The position numbers were made by a program, and so were the translations under genes. DNA of 42,693 bases from UBA7328 sp002471345 (lineage in GTDB: Bacteria > Bacteroidota > Bacteroidia > Chitinophagales > Saprospiraceae), in assembly GCA_964011275.1 (NCBI GenBank), contig CAXGOB010000045.1, forward strand, positions 1 through 42,693, in the 5' to 3' direction. Shown here in pieces: positions 1 through 8,086 of the stretch (position 1 is the first letter of the stretch; every line of letters begins with the position of its first letter). The notes under the pieces are model-generated. The model ran no database searches, was not told where the DNA came from, and was given only the letters and a program-made list of their open reading frames with translations.

Positions 1-1534
1 TTCACCTTTTGCTAATACTTCTACAGACTTATTTAGAGTCATAGCCTCAGAGAATCAAACAATTGTAAATGTGGAAGGCAACAGTAATATGCAATTACTG
101 CTAAATGCAGGTGAGTATTCTGATTTTGATGCAAGCAATGGAGCTTACATTGAAGCCGATAAGCCTATATCTGTTGCACAATATATCAAGGGGCAGGACT
201 GCAATGGAGGCGTGGGTGATCCATCTATGGTGATCCTGAATACTGTGGAACAAATAAGAGATACTGTCACTTTATTCAATTCAAGGTTTGAAGATATTAC
301 TTCTAATTATATCAACATTATTTGCAAAGCAGGTGAAGAGGATTTGATATTCTTTGACGGGGAGAATGTTTTAGGTTTGGGGAATTCATTTAATGTGCTT
401 GGGTCGAATGGACTATTTGCCTATGTTACGATTCCGACTTCTGCAGGAGCTCATACCATTTATTCGGGTGGATGCGGTATTATAGCTATGGCATATGGCT
501 ATGGCAATGTGGAATCTTATGCATATAGTGGAGGAGCTTCTTTTAATGATATCAATGAAAATCCCATTCCTGACGGCAGTTGTTTAAACGAGACAATTAA
601 ATTTGAAACAGGATTACCTCCTGGTAGATTTAAAGTTATGTGGGATTTGGGGGATGGTAATTTTACTTCTGATCATATTTTTGAACACAAATACCCAGGA
701 GATGATACAGGAAATTATAATCTTTCCTTAATAATAGAAGACATATGTTTTTTTGAAATAGACACCTTATACAAAAACCTTAAAGTCACTTTAAGACAAG
801 ACCTCACTGCAGGAGCAGATCAATCAGGATGTGAGGGAACAGATATTGGAATCGAAGCAAATGACCTTTCTGGATCTACATTTGAATGGACTGGCCCAAA
901 TGGCTTTATCTCAGATGAACAATTTCCAACCATCAAAGAAGTAATCTTAGAATCGACTGGGAAATATGAAGTTCAAGGAAACATTTCGGGGTGTAAGACT
1001 TTTCCTAAAGAAGTGGAAGTAGTTGTATTTGAGAACCCCAAACCTTATTTAGGAAATAATTTGATTTTATGCCCTGTGGATGGTGAAGAAGCCATTCTAG
1101 ATGCGAATCTATATGAGACTTATTTATGGCAGGATGGCAGCACTAATCAAACATTAATGGTAAGTGATTCTGGCTTATACTATGTGGATGTAATGGATGA
1201 AAATAGATGTATAGGAAGAGACAGTCTCTTTATCGTTCAACAATGTCCTACTCGGTACTATCTACCCTCAGCATTCACGCCAAATGGAGACGGGGAACAT
1301 GATTTTTTTGGAATACAAGGCATAGAAATATTATCAATGTATTTGGATGTGTATGATCGGTGGGGTAACCAAGTTTTTAATACTCGGAACCCTAAGGAAG
1401 TTTGGGATGGAAGGCATCATGGATCCGATTGTGCAGTTGGATCTTATATCTGGTTTTTACGAATAGATGGATATAGGGAGGATGCATCTCATTTTACTGA
1501 TACTAAAAGCGGTACAGTATTGTTATTGAGATAA
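1..1534 (+). CDS. Secreted IgGFc-binding/PKD/CHU_C surface protein (5' end missing)
   Basis: The frame is open to the left edge, so this is the C-terminal part of a larger protein; the GTG at 71 is only the first start-like codon, not a real start. The first ~165 visible residues resemble the IgGFc-binding N-terminal domain (late motif AHTIYSGG...AYGYG, then SYAY). Next come a PKD-like domain (WDLGDGNFTSDHIFEHKYP) and two Ig-like segments. The last ~80 residues are a gliding-motility CHU_C domain (LPSAFTPNGDGEHDFFGIQG, YDRWGN, WDG, GTVLLLR), the type B T9SS sorting signal. The protein is therefore expected to be exported through T9SS and held at or released from the cell surface, probably in adhesion. 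Ligand unknown. Domain calls are by eye; the CHU_C call is the surest. Confidence 0.88.
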   Translation, partial: SPFANTSTDLFRVIASENQTIVNVEGNSNMQLLLNAGEYSDFDASNGAYIEADKPISVAQYIKGQDCNGGVGDPSMVILNTVEQIRDTVTLFNSRFEDITSNYINIICKAGEEDLIFFDGENVLGLGNSFNVLGSNGLFAYVTIPTSAGAHTIYSGGCGIIAMAYGYGNVESYAYSGGASFNDINENPIPDGSCLNETIKFETGLPPGRFKVMWDLGDGNFTSDHIFEHKYPGDDTGNYNLSLIIEDICFFEIDTLYKNLKVTLRQDLTAGADQSGCEGTDIGIEANDLSGSTFEWTGPNGFISDEQFPTIKEVILESTGKYEVQGNISGCKTFPKEVEVVVFENPKPYLGNNLILCPVDGEEAILDANLYETYLWQDGSTNQTLMVSDSGLYYVDVMDENRCIGRDSLFIVQQCPTRYYLPSAFTPNGDGEHDFFGIQGIEILSMYLDVYDRWGNQVFNTRNPKEVWDGRHHGSDCAVGSYIWFLRIDGYREDASHFTDTKSGTVLLLR

Positions 1535-1621
1535 TTCGAAGCAATAAGGAATTTAAGGATCATTTATGCCTTTTGATCAGTTCTATCCATCTTGTCCATC
1601 ATTTTTCACCGTGCCCTCTTG

Positions 1622-1963
1622 TCATTCACTATTTTTCCTAAGAGCACGACCTAGATCTTCTTTAATGAGATCATGGTAAATAATTCGGATTGTATCTTTT
1701 TTTCAATCTTAAAATCAGAAGGCAATAGAAACAACGAGTTGTTACAGCTTCATTTTCAATGAATTCTTCATTTATAATCACACAATTTACAAATCGGGGA
1801 TTAGTTTTGCTTGGATATCTTATCTAATCGATTTCTTGGTGAGCAGATATTTCATGCTGGATTCCAAATCCTACTTTGGGTCTTTCAAAAGTTATTGGCC
1901 AGATGAGTTCAAAGGAATCAATAGACAGAGAATTAAGCAATTGAAAATTAGAAAGCTTGTCAT
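1622..1963 (-). pseudogene. Decayed gene for a small exported protein
   Basis: Reading the minus strand from an ATG at 1963 gives a signal-peptide-like start (MTSFLIFNCLILCLLIPLNS) that stops right after a GQ cleavage-like site. The adjoining frame continues with TFERPKVGFGIQHEISAHQE, has one TAG, then runs on to RLKKRYNPNYLP. At a run of seven A's the frame must shift again to read KKDTIRIIYHDLIKEDLG, ending at TGA 1622-1624. Two frameshifts and one nonsense codon would rejoin a ~110-residue protein. I do not recognise the family. This accounts for most of the 453-base gap between convergent genes; 1535-1621 holds nothing I recognise. The call rests on protein-like composition of the joined pieces, without homology. 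Confidence 0.4.
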
Positions 1964-1987
1964 TTGACAATGAAGTGAGTTGAGAAT

Positions 1988-2581
1988 TTATAAAGATAAC
2001 CAGCCTAAAACATCAGGATGATCTATAAAATATTGGTTATTGTTAACTTTTATTGGTAATTGCATTCTGGTTTGGGTTCCCCAATTTTGTTGTGCGATGG
2101 TAATCGACTCTCTTTTCACTTCTGATATGATGGCAATATGGCCAAAAGGATTTAGATTATTGCGGTCAAAAACTAGGATCATATCTACTTTTGGGCTTTT
2201 TTTACTACCATTTACATATTGGGTCATTGCTCTTCTACTATTCCAACCAGACTTCACATTTTTATCAAAAAAGTCTTTAGCATGACCATATGTATCAGGC
2301 ATTTTGTGCTCGTAATTCAAAAAGTAAAAACGCTTTACAAATTCAACGCATTGCCATTTTAGCCCCAAATTGTATCCATCTTTTGTTAAGTTTCTACCAT
2401 GATTTTTAGAAATTGATCCATTTAAATAGATTTTAACTCCTTTGTATTGATCGATGACAGTGTTAACTATTGATGACTCGTTAATCGAATCTATTTTATT
2501 TTTTGAATGAATTTCACCTTCTCCAAAAAATATGAATGTGAGTAGACCTGAAAAAAATATAATGGTACTTATGTATTTCAT
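1988..2581 (-). CDS. CHAP-domain amidase, exported
   Basis: The protein is 197 residues from the ATG at 2581; a TTG nine bases further upstream (2590) would add MPF, but the ATG puts the start at MKYISTIIFFSGLLTFIFFG, a signal peptide or anchor. The domain from ~residue 45 resembles CHAP amidases, particularly the amidase half of glutathionylspermidine synthetase-type proteins (YKGVKIYLNG, GLKWQCVEFVKRFY). The expected nucleophile is C78 and the expected histidine H148 (FGHIAII), followed by an acidic residue (SEV). Families with this Cys/His pair cleave peptidoglycan cross-bridge amides or related amides; an envelope location fits the N-terminus. It stands alone, 157 bases from divergent ffh. 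Substrate not deducible. Confidence 0.8.
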   Translation of the reverse strand: MKYISTIIFFSGLLTFIFFGEGEIHSKNKIDSINESSIVNTVIDQYKGVKIYLNGSISKNHGRNLTKDGYNLGLKWQCVEFVKRFYFLNYEHKMPDTYGHAKDFFDKNVKSGWNSRRAMTQYVNGSKKSPKVDMILVFDRNNLNPFGHIAIISEVKRESITIAQQNWGTQTRMQLPIKVNNNQYFIDHPDVLGWLSL

Positions 2582-2684
2582 GAATGGCAATGCGTAAATG
2601 ATTTGACTTGAAAATTAAAAAATAAATGAAGATTTAGTCATTTTAATACTAAGTCTTGAGATAAAAGAAATAGAGCCCTAATTT

Positions 2685-2718
2685 ATTGTCCAAGTGATCC
2701 TATGGTATCATATATTTG
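2685..2718 (+). promoter_or_regulatory. Putative Bacteroidota-type promoter of ffh
   Basis: TATATTTG at 2711-2718 fits the phylum's -7 consensus TAnnTTTG, and ATTG at 2685-2688 lies 22 bases upstream as a weak -33 box. The box ends 20 bases before the ffh ATG. Motif match only. Confidence 0.35.
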
Positions 2719-2738
2719 TCAAAAATTAATAGTAAAAG

Positions 2739-4085
2739 ATGTTCGATAGTCTCAGTGGGAAATTAGAATCTGCATTTAAGAATATCAAAGGAGATGGCAG
2801 GTTAACGGAAGTAAACATTGCTCAATCTATAAAGGAAATAAGAAGAGCATTAGTCGGAGCTGATGTTAATTATAAGATTGCCAAGGAATTTACTGATAAA
2901 ATAAAGGATCAAGCCCTAGGAACTAGAAATGTTCTAAAAGCAGTGAAGCCAGGAGAACTCATGGTGAAAATAGTCATGGAGGAGATGACGGCTTTAATGG
3001 GAGGTACTGCTGAAGGTATCAACCTCAATGGTAATCCTTCAGTGATATTGATTGCAGGCCTTCAAGGATCTGGAAAAACAACTTTCTCTGGAAAGTTGGC
3101 CAAATATCTAAAAGCCAAAAAGAATAAAAAGCCTCTACTAGTGGCTTGTGATGTATACAGACCTGCTGCTATTGATCAATTGGGTGTACTTGGAGAGCAA
3201 ATTGGAGTACCTGTGTACAAAGAGGTAGGAAACAATAACCCTGTTGAAATTGCTCAAAATGCGTTGGTCCATGCTTCAGAAGAAAAATATGATGTAGTAA
3301 TTGTGGATACTGCAGGTCGACTTGCCATTGATGAGCATATGATGGATGAAATCAGTAAGATCAAGAAAGGAATAGAGCCTGATGAAACTCTTTTTGTGGT
3401 AGATTCTATGACTGGTCAGGATGCAGTTAATACGGCTGCGGCTTTTAATGAAGTCATTGATTATAATGGCGTGGTACTTACTAAGCTCGATGGAGATAGT
3501 AGAGGTGGGGCAGCACTGTCCGTGAAGTATACTGTCGGTAAACCCATCAAGTTTATTTCCACAGGTGAAAAATTAGATGCCTTGGACATGTTCTATCCAG
3601 AACGGATGGCTCAAAGAATTCTAGGGATGGGTGATATAATTTCATTCGTAGAGAGGGCCCAGGACCAATATGATGAAGTAGAGGCAAAGAAGCTAGAAAA
3701 GAAGATCAAAAAGAACAAATTTGATTTCAATGACTTCTTAAAACAGATAGAGCAGATAAAAAAGATGGGAGATCTGAAGAGTCTCATGGGCATGATCCCT
3801 GGTATGAATAAAATGACCAAAAATTTGGATGTTGATGATTCTGCTTTTGATAAAGTGGAATCTATAATTTTCTCAATGACCCCAGATGAAAGACGAAATC
3901 CAGAATTGCTAAATATGAGCAGAAAAAGACGTATTTCTAATGGTTGCGGTAGAGATATACATGAGATCAATATGTTTATCAAACAATTTGATCAGATGCG
4001 TAAGATGATGAAGATGATGAGCAAAGGAAATAATATGCAAAACATGATGCAGAATTTACAGCAACAAGGAGGTCCTAAATTTTAG
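2739..4085 (+). CDS. ffh: Signal recognition particle protein Ffh (SRP54 GTPase)
   Basis: Ffh binds signal sequences of nascent membrane and secreted proteins together with 4.5S RNA and docks with FtsY to deliver ribosomes to the Sec translocon. All SRP GTPase motifs are visible: N domain (residues ~1-90), G1 GLQGSGKT (107-114), DVYRPAA, DTAGR, and TKLDGDSRGG, followed by GKPIKFISTGE. The C-terminal M domain (~330-448) has the expected Met-rich ending (MRKMMKMMSKGNNMQNMMQN). The length of 448 residues is normal for the family. The ATG at 2739 begins the canonical MFDSLSGKLE. Its 3' end overlaps the convergent NRDE gene by 11 bases. Very secure. Confidence 0.97.
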   Translation: MFDSLSGKLESAFKNIKGDGRLTEVNIAQSIKEIRRALVGADVNYKIAKEFTDKIKDQALGTRNVLKAVKPGELMVKIVMEEMTALMGGTAEGINLNGNPSVILIAGLQGSGKTTFSGKLAKYLKAKKNKKPLLVACDVYRPAAIDQLGVLGEQIGVPVYKEVGNNNPVEIAQNALVHASEEKYDVVIVDTAGRLAIDEHMMDEISKIKKGIEPDETLFVVDSMTGQDAVNTAAAFNEVIDYNGVVLTKLDGDSRGGAALSVKYTVGKPIKFISTGEKLDALDMFYPERMAQRILGMGDIISFVERAQDQYDEVEAKKLEKKIKKNKFDFNDFLKQIEQIKKMGDLKSLMGMIPGMNKMTKNLDVDDSAFDKVESIIFSMTPDERRNPELLNMSRKRRISNGCGRDIHEINMFIKQFDQMRKMMKMMSKGNNMQNMMQNLQQQGGPKF

Positions 4086-4797
4086 ATTGCAAAAGAACAG
4101 TGTCCCTTTGTACTGAATCTTTAACCAAGTTTTCAAATCTTAGCTCCATCTCACCTGCAGAATGCTCAATACTAGTAATGCTTGTCGTTTGTACTATTCC
4201 TTCTACATACATTTTGACATCATAGCGATTGTTTCCTTCTCCTGCATTGTGATGATAATCTAAAACTGCTTTTTGATCTATGTCAGGATGCTTTTCATTC
4301 CAATCTGATAACCATTGCAATCGCTTTTCCTGCCATTCCTCAGGGTATAGTGTACTGGATGCCCATAGATGAGTAGCATTAGGATCAAGGATTCTAACAT
4401 GTTTCAAATTGAAATCCCATTTTAATTCAAATAGCTTTCCATTGTCATAAAGAATCATTGTGAATGGCTCAATACCTCGAAGGCTATAATTTTTCAGGAA
4501 ATCGGAAGCCGAAATATGTTCAAACATTTCTAATGCCATGATACCTCTACTTTTTACATAATCGTTTCGCCTGGTATGTGCTGTGAATGCACCGTTTAAA
4601 ATACAGACTAATTGATCTGAGTCAGAGATTGCTATCCATGTTCCTTTGGCGCCTTCATCTCTCGGATAAAGGACTTTTTTATTATTGATCTGCTTTGAGA
4701 TTAACTCATTCGCATTGCGATAAGGATACTCATCTCTATTAGAGGTAAAAATAAAACATTGATCAGATCCTGTAGGAATGTAGGTTACAGTACACAT
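4075..4797 (-). CDS. NRDE family protein (TANGO2-like)
   Basis: The 240-residue protein starts MCTVTYIPTG and carries SNRDEYPYR at residues ~18-26, the NRDE signature of the TANGO2/transport-and-Golgi-organisation family. Family members keep Cys at position 2 and resemble N-terminal nucleophile hydrolases; eukaryotic members are linked to lipid or haem handling, while the bacterial role is unsettled. No signal peptide or membrane segment is seen, so it is probably cytosolic. The length is typical of bacterial members. It converges on ffh and overlaps its last 11 bases; the 69-base gap to the oxidoreductase upstream leaves open whether the two are co-transcribed. Family secure, function not. 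Confidence 0.85.
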   Translation of the reverse strand: MCTVTYIPTGSDQCFIFTSNRDEYPYRNANELISKQINNKKVLYPRDEGAKGTWIAISDSDQLVCILNGAFTAHTRRNDYVKSRGIMALEMFEHISASDFLKNYSLRGIEPFTMILYDNGKLFELKWDFNLKHVRILDPNATHLWASSTLYPEEWQEKRLQWLSDWNEKHPDIDQKAVLDYHHNAGEGNNRYDVKMYVEGIVQTTSITSIEHSAGEMELRFENLVKDSVQRDTVLLQSKI

Positions 4798-4866
4798 AGA
4801 TAATCACTCATTATATGGCAGCGTCCAAAAGTAACCACATTTAGTATTCCTGAGCCAAATCTTCTT

Positions 4867-5868
4867 TTAATATTCAACAACTATTTTTCCAAAATGCTGT
4901 CCACTTTCTTGGTATCTGAATGCGTCAGCAAGTTGATCAAATGAAAATGATTTATCAATGATAGGTTTTATGCCATTTATATTTATAGCATTTATCATTT
5001 CTTCTTGCATTGCTCGACTACCTACCGCTATACCGTGCATGTTTATGAACTTGAAGAATAGTTTTGGAAAAGTAAGTTCTCCTTTTCTTCCCCCACTTAA
5101 AATGCCGATAGCAATAGCCGTCCCACCTATTTTTAAAGCTTCAATTGATTGTCCCATTGTAGAACCTCCTCCCACATCTAATACTAGATCTACTCCTCCA
5201 CAAGCCTTATAAATAGATTTACCCCATTTAGGATCTTCTTTATAATTAAAGACCATTTCACAACCCATTTCCTTCAGCCTTTCTGCCTTGGCAACAGACG
5301 AAGTAGTGGCAATTATTCTTACACCAGCAGCCTTAGCAAATTGTAGACCCAAAATTGACATTCCTCCGCTTCCTTCTATCAATACGGTCTGACCTGATTT
5401 GAGTTGCCCTGTATCCATTAATCCATTCCAAGCGGTAAGGCCAGCACAGGGGAGTGTAGCAGCTTCAGCATAAGTAAATCCTTCAGGAATATTTGTAAGA
5501 CTCTGTTGGGAAATACAAGATTCTTCTGTGATATATCCATCTATGGTTTCACCTGATACTCCAGCAATTTTTGTGAATTCTGGTTTGCCATCTATCCATC
5601 CTGGAAAAAATAAAGACATGACTTTATCTCCTACTTTCCATTTATGTACATCACTTCCTATTTCTACTATTTCACCAGCACCATCACTCATAGGTATTCT
5701 ACCTTGAGGTACTGGAATTGCTCCAATTGCCACCAGGTAGTCATGATAATTAAGTGACGTTGCATGCCACCTGACTTTTACCTCACCACTTTTTGGAGCG
5801 TTGTTCTCCTTGTTTATAATTTCTAAGTTTTCTAGTCCTCCTGGGTTTCCTACGACTACTGATTTCAT
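4867..5868 (-). CDS. Zinc-independent MDR-family NAD(P)H oxidoreductase
   Basis: This medium-chain dehydrogenase/reductase of 333 residues has a GroES-like N-terminal half (GEVKVRWHATSLNYHDYLVA) and a Rossmann half with a nucleotide-binding glycine pattern (GSGGMSILGLQFAKAAG). The catalytic-zinc cysteine and histidine positions of true alcohol dehydrogenases are replaced (LNYHDY, SDGAGEI), and the structural-zinc cysteine cluster is absent, which points to the quinone-reductase/enoyl-reductase side of the superfamily. It probably reduces a carbonyl or enoyl substrate using NADPH. Cytosolic. It lies 69 bases upstream of the NRDE gene on the same strand. Substrate cannot be assigned. Confidence 0.85.
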   Translation of the reverse strand: MKSVVVGNPGGLENLEIINKENNAPKSGEVKVRWHATSLNYHDYLVAIGAIPVPQGRIPMSDGAGEIVEIGSDVHKWKVGDKVMSLFFPGWIDGKPEFTKIAGVSGETIDGYITEESCISQQSLTNIPEGFTYAEAATLPCAGLTAWNGLMDTGQLKSGQTVLIEGSGGMSILGLQFAKAAGVRIIATTSSVAKAERLKEMGCEMVFNYKEDPKWGKSIYKACGGVDLVLDVGGGSTMGQSIEALKIGGTAIAIGILSGGRKGELTFPKLFFKFINMHGIAVGSRAMQEEMINAININGIKPIIDKSFSFDQLADAFRYQESGQHFGKIVVEY

Positions 5869-6050
5869 TTATCTAACTTTTACTCCGTTTTTCTATATCT
5901 AAGATGCTATGAATATCATTTATTTATAGTTATAACAGTTAATAATTATTTCACAATTACAGAATTCCAGATCAAATAAGATTATATCTGTATAAAAATC
6001 TTATCGTGTTTGCTTAAGCTATCGTAGTGATGAGCCAAATATCTTATCAT

Positions 6051-6058
6051 TACATTTG
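6051..6058 (+). promoter_or_regulatory. Putative -7 promoter box of the desaturase gene
   Basis: TACATTTG matches TAnnTTTG and ends 20 bases before the ATG at 6079, the same spacing as at ffh. I found no convincing -33 TTTG at the expected distance. Confidence 0.3.
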
Positions 6059-6078
6059 TAGTCAATTAGATTGAGCGG

Positions 6079-7116
6079 ATGAAGCCATTAGCGGAAGTAA
6101 CAGATTTTTCAAAACAAGAAGTAATACCAGGGCCTTTTGGCAGGTTCTTTATTAAGTATTTGCATGACGAAAGGGATCTGCCTTTCATATATTTTATGAT
6201 TCAGATAAGTCTGACCTTTGTTCCTTTAGCTTTTACGGCATTCTTTCTAGATAATACTTCTTGGTTATGGTGGTGTGTTTTCGTGATCTATGGCGGAGGG
6301 CTTATTTTTTATGCTGGCCCTTTCATCTTAATGATGCACAATACCAGTCACAGACCTTTCTTTAAGCCTCAGTACAAAATTTGGAATAGATTCATACCAT
6401 GGGTTCTCTGCCCTTTTATGGGGCAGTCACCTGACACCTATTTTTCTCATCATATAGGAATGCATCATGTAGAAAATAACCTTGAACATGACTTAAGCTC
6501 TACGATGAAATATCAGAGGGATAGCTTCGTCGATTTTATGAAATATTTTGGGTCATTTTTATTTGTTGGAGTAGTAGAGTTAGTGGAATATTTGAAGAAC
6601 ACAAATAAAAATTTGTTGAGAAGAAGAGCAATAAAAGGAGAACTCTTTTTTCTTCTCTTAAGTGCTGCGTTATTGTTTGTTAATTTCAGAGCGACCATGT
6701 TAGTATTTATTCTTCCCATGATCATTGTGAGATTTTCGATGATGATGGGGAATTGGGCTCAGCATGCTTTTATAGATCCGTCTAATCCTGAGAATAATTA
6801 TCAAAATAGCATTACATGTATCAATAGTGTCTATAATAAAAGATGCTATAATGACGGATATCACATAGGGCATCATATAAGACCAAATCTACATTGGACA
6901 GAAATGCCAAAAGACTTTGTGGATAACATAGAGAAGTACATAAAACAAAAGGCAATAGTTTTTGAAAAAATAGACTACTTCCAGATTTGGCTTTATCTAA
7001 TGCTTAAAAGATACGACTGGCTTGCTGATAATTTTGTGAATCTTGGCAATCAGTTTAATTCGAATGACGAGGTGATTTCTTTTATGAAATACCGAACAAA
7101 AAGAGTGATCACTTAA
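6079..7116 (+). CDS. Membrane fatty acid desaturase
   Basis: The three histidine boxes of membrane di-iron desaturases are present: HNTSH (87-91), HHIGMHH (124-130, giving HxxxHH) and HIGHH (262-266, giving HxxHH). Hydrophobic segments around 38-57, 63-85, 155-170 and 189-220 fit an integral membrane fold with the boxes facing the cytoplasm. The enzyme should introduce a double bond into an acyl lipid using O2 and an electron donor, affecting membrane fluidity or making a lipid precursor. At 345 residues the size is normal. It has its own promoter-like box and converges with the outer-membrane protein gene to its right. Acyl substrate and double-bond position cannot be read. Confidence 0.9.
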   Translation: MKPLAEVTDFSKQEVIPGPFGRFFIKYLHDERDLPFIYFMIQISLTFVPLAFTAFFLDNTSWLWWCVFVIYGGGLIFYAGPFILMMHNTSHRPFFKPQYKIWNRFIPWVLCPFMGQSPDTYFSHHIGMHHVENNLEHDLSSTMKYQRDSFVDFMKYFGSFLFVGVVELVEYLKNTNKNLLRRRAIKGELFFLLLSAALLFVNFRATMLVFILPMIIVRFSMMMGNWAQHAFIDPSNPENNYQNSITCINSVYNKRCYNDGYHIGHHIRPNLHWTEMPKDFVDNIEKYIKQKAIVFEKIDYFQIWLYLMLKRYDWLADNFVNLGNQFNSNDEVISFMKYRTKRVIT

Positions 7117-7173
7117 CTTTCGGTATTATCAGTGAAATGCGCTTTAAGTCTTAGACATTTGTCTTTCCATGTG

Positions 7174-8061
7174 TTATTTGGCCCCTCTTCCTAAAGGTAT
7201 AGTAGCAGATATAAAAGGCAGTGCAACGATATCACTCAAATCCTCCGTAGGACGCCACAGTGCAGCATTTAGTGCTGCTCCATTATCAAAATGTATTCTT
7301 AGGCCTAAAGACAATACCGCCGTAGAGTCATTGGCATCATTATATAGAATTATAAAGTTGTCTGAAACAAAGCTCAATTTTTGAGACAGTCTAAAATTTC
7401 CTCCGATCATAATAGGAACTATACTTTCACTAACTCCTCCATCGAAATCAAATCCTAAACCTGTACCAATGCTGATGTTGTTATTCCTATTACCAAATGT
7501 AAAACTGGTATTAACAAAACCAAATCCGCTAAAATCATTGGAGGGAGATGTAAAGACTGTAGTCCCAATACTCCATGCACCTTGATCTGAAAAGTTTAAA
7601 CCAAACTTGGGTGAAACGTAAAGAATGGGGAATTGCTCACCAAATAATAAAGAAGCTAATTCTCCACCTACTGCAACATTAAAATTATCAGTAATTCCAA
7701 CAGCATAGGAATTAAAGAATACACCAATATTTTCATAATAGCTTTGTCCTTTCTTGAGCAGAAAGCCTGTTGGTGAAACCAGATTCCTAGTTGAATTGTA
7801 ATAATCTATTTCGTTTTCTTCAGAATTGATTGTTTCGGTATTACCAAAATCTATCGAGGATATATCGTTTCTTAACAATGTTATTGTGCCAAGTGATTCC
7901 GAAAGGATCGTGATGTTTAGATCTGTTTCACTGATCAATTCTCCTGTAATTATATTCCCATCTTTTGTAATGACCTTCACCTGAGTAGTTTGATCGGATT
8001 GTCCATTTAAACTAATTAGGAGGATGATAAAAACTATCAGCGTTGATATGATTTTTTTCAT
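7174..8061 (-). CDS. Outer-membrane-like protein of the dynamin/WbqC operon
   Basis: The 295 residues start with a signal peptide (MKKIISTLIVFIILLISLNGQ). Residues ~25-70 form a short beta-rich module (VITKDGNIITGELISETDLNITIL...GTITLLRNDISSIDF) resembling small LSM-like modules seen at the N-terminus of Bacteroidota envelope proteins. The rest alternates aromatic and polar residues with glycines (GIGTGLGFDFDGG, FRLSQKLSFVSDNFIIL), as in an outer-membrane beta-barrel. It is the last gene of a three-gene minus-strand unit, 25 bases after the dynamin-like GTPase, so co-transcription is likely. I know no defined function; a link to membrane remodelling is inference from position. Confidence 0.75.
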   Translation of the reverse strand: MKKIISTLIVFIILLISLNGQSDQTTQVKVITKDGNIITGELISETDLNITILSESLGTITLLRNDISSIDFGNTETINSEENEIDYYNSTRNLVSPTGFLLKKGQSYYENIGVFFNSYAVGITDNFNVAVGGELASLLFGEQFPILYVSPKFGLNFSDQGAWSIGTTVFTSPSNDFSGFGFVNTSFTFGNRNNNISIGTGLGFDFDGGVSESIVPIMIGGNFRLSQKLSFVSDNFIILYNDANDSTAVLSLGLRIHFDNGAALNAALWRPTEDLSDIVALPFISATIPLGRGAK

Positions 8062-8086
8062 GTTGTGATGTTTTGAAGTTTGGCAA

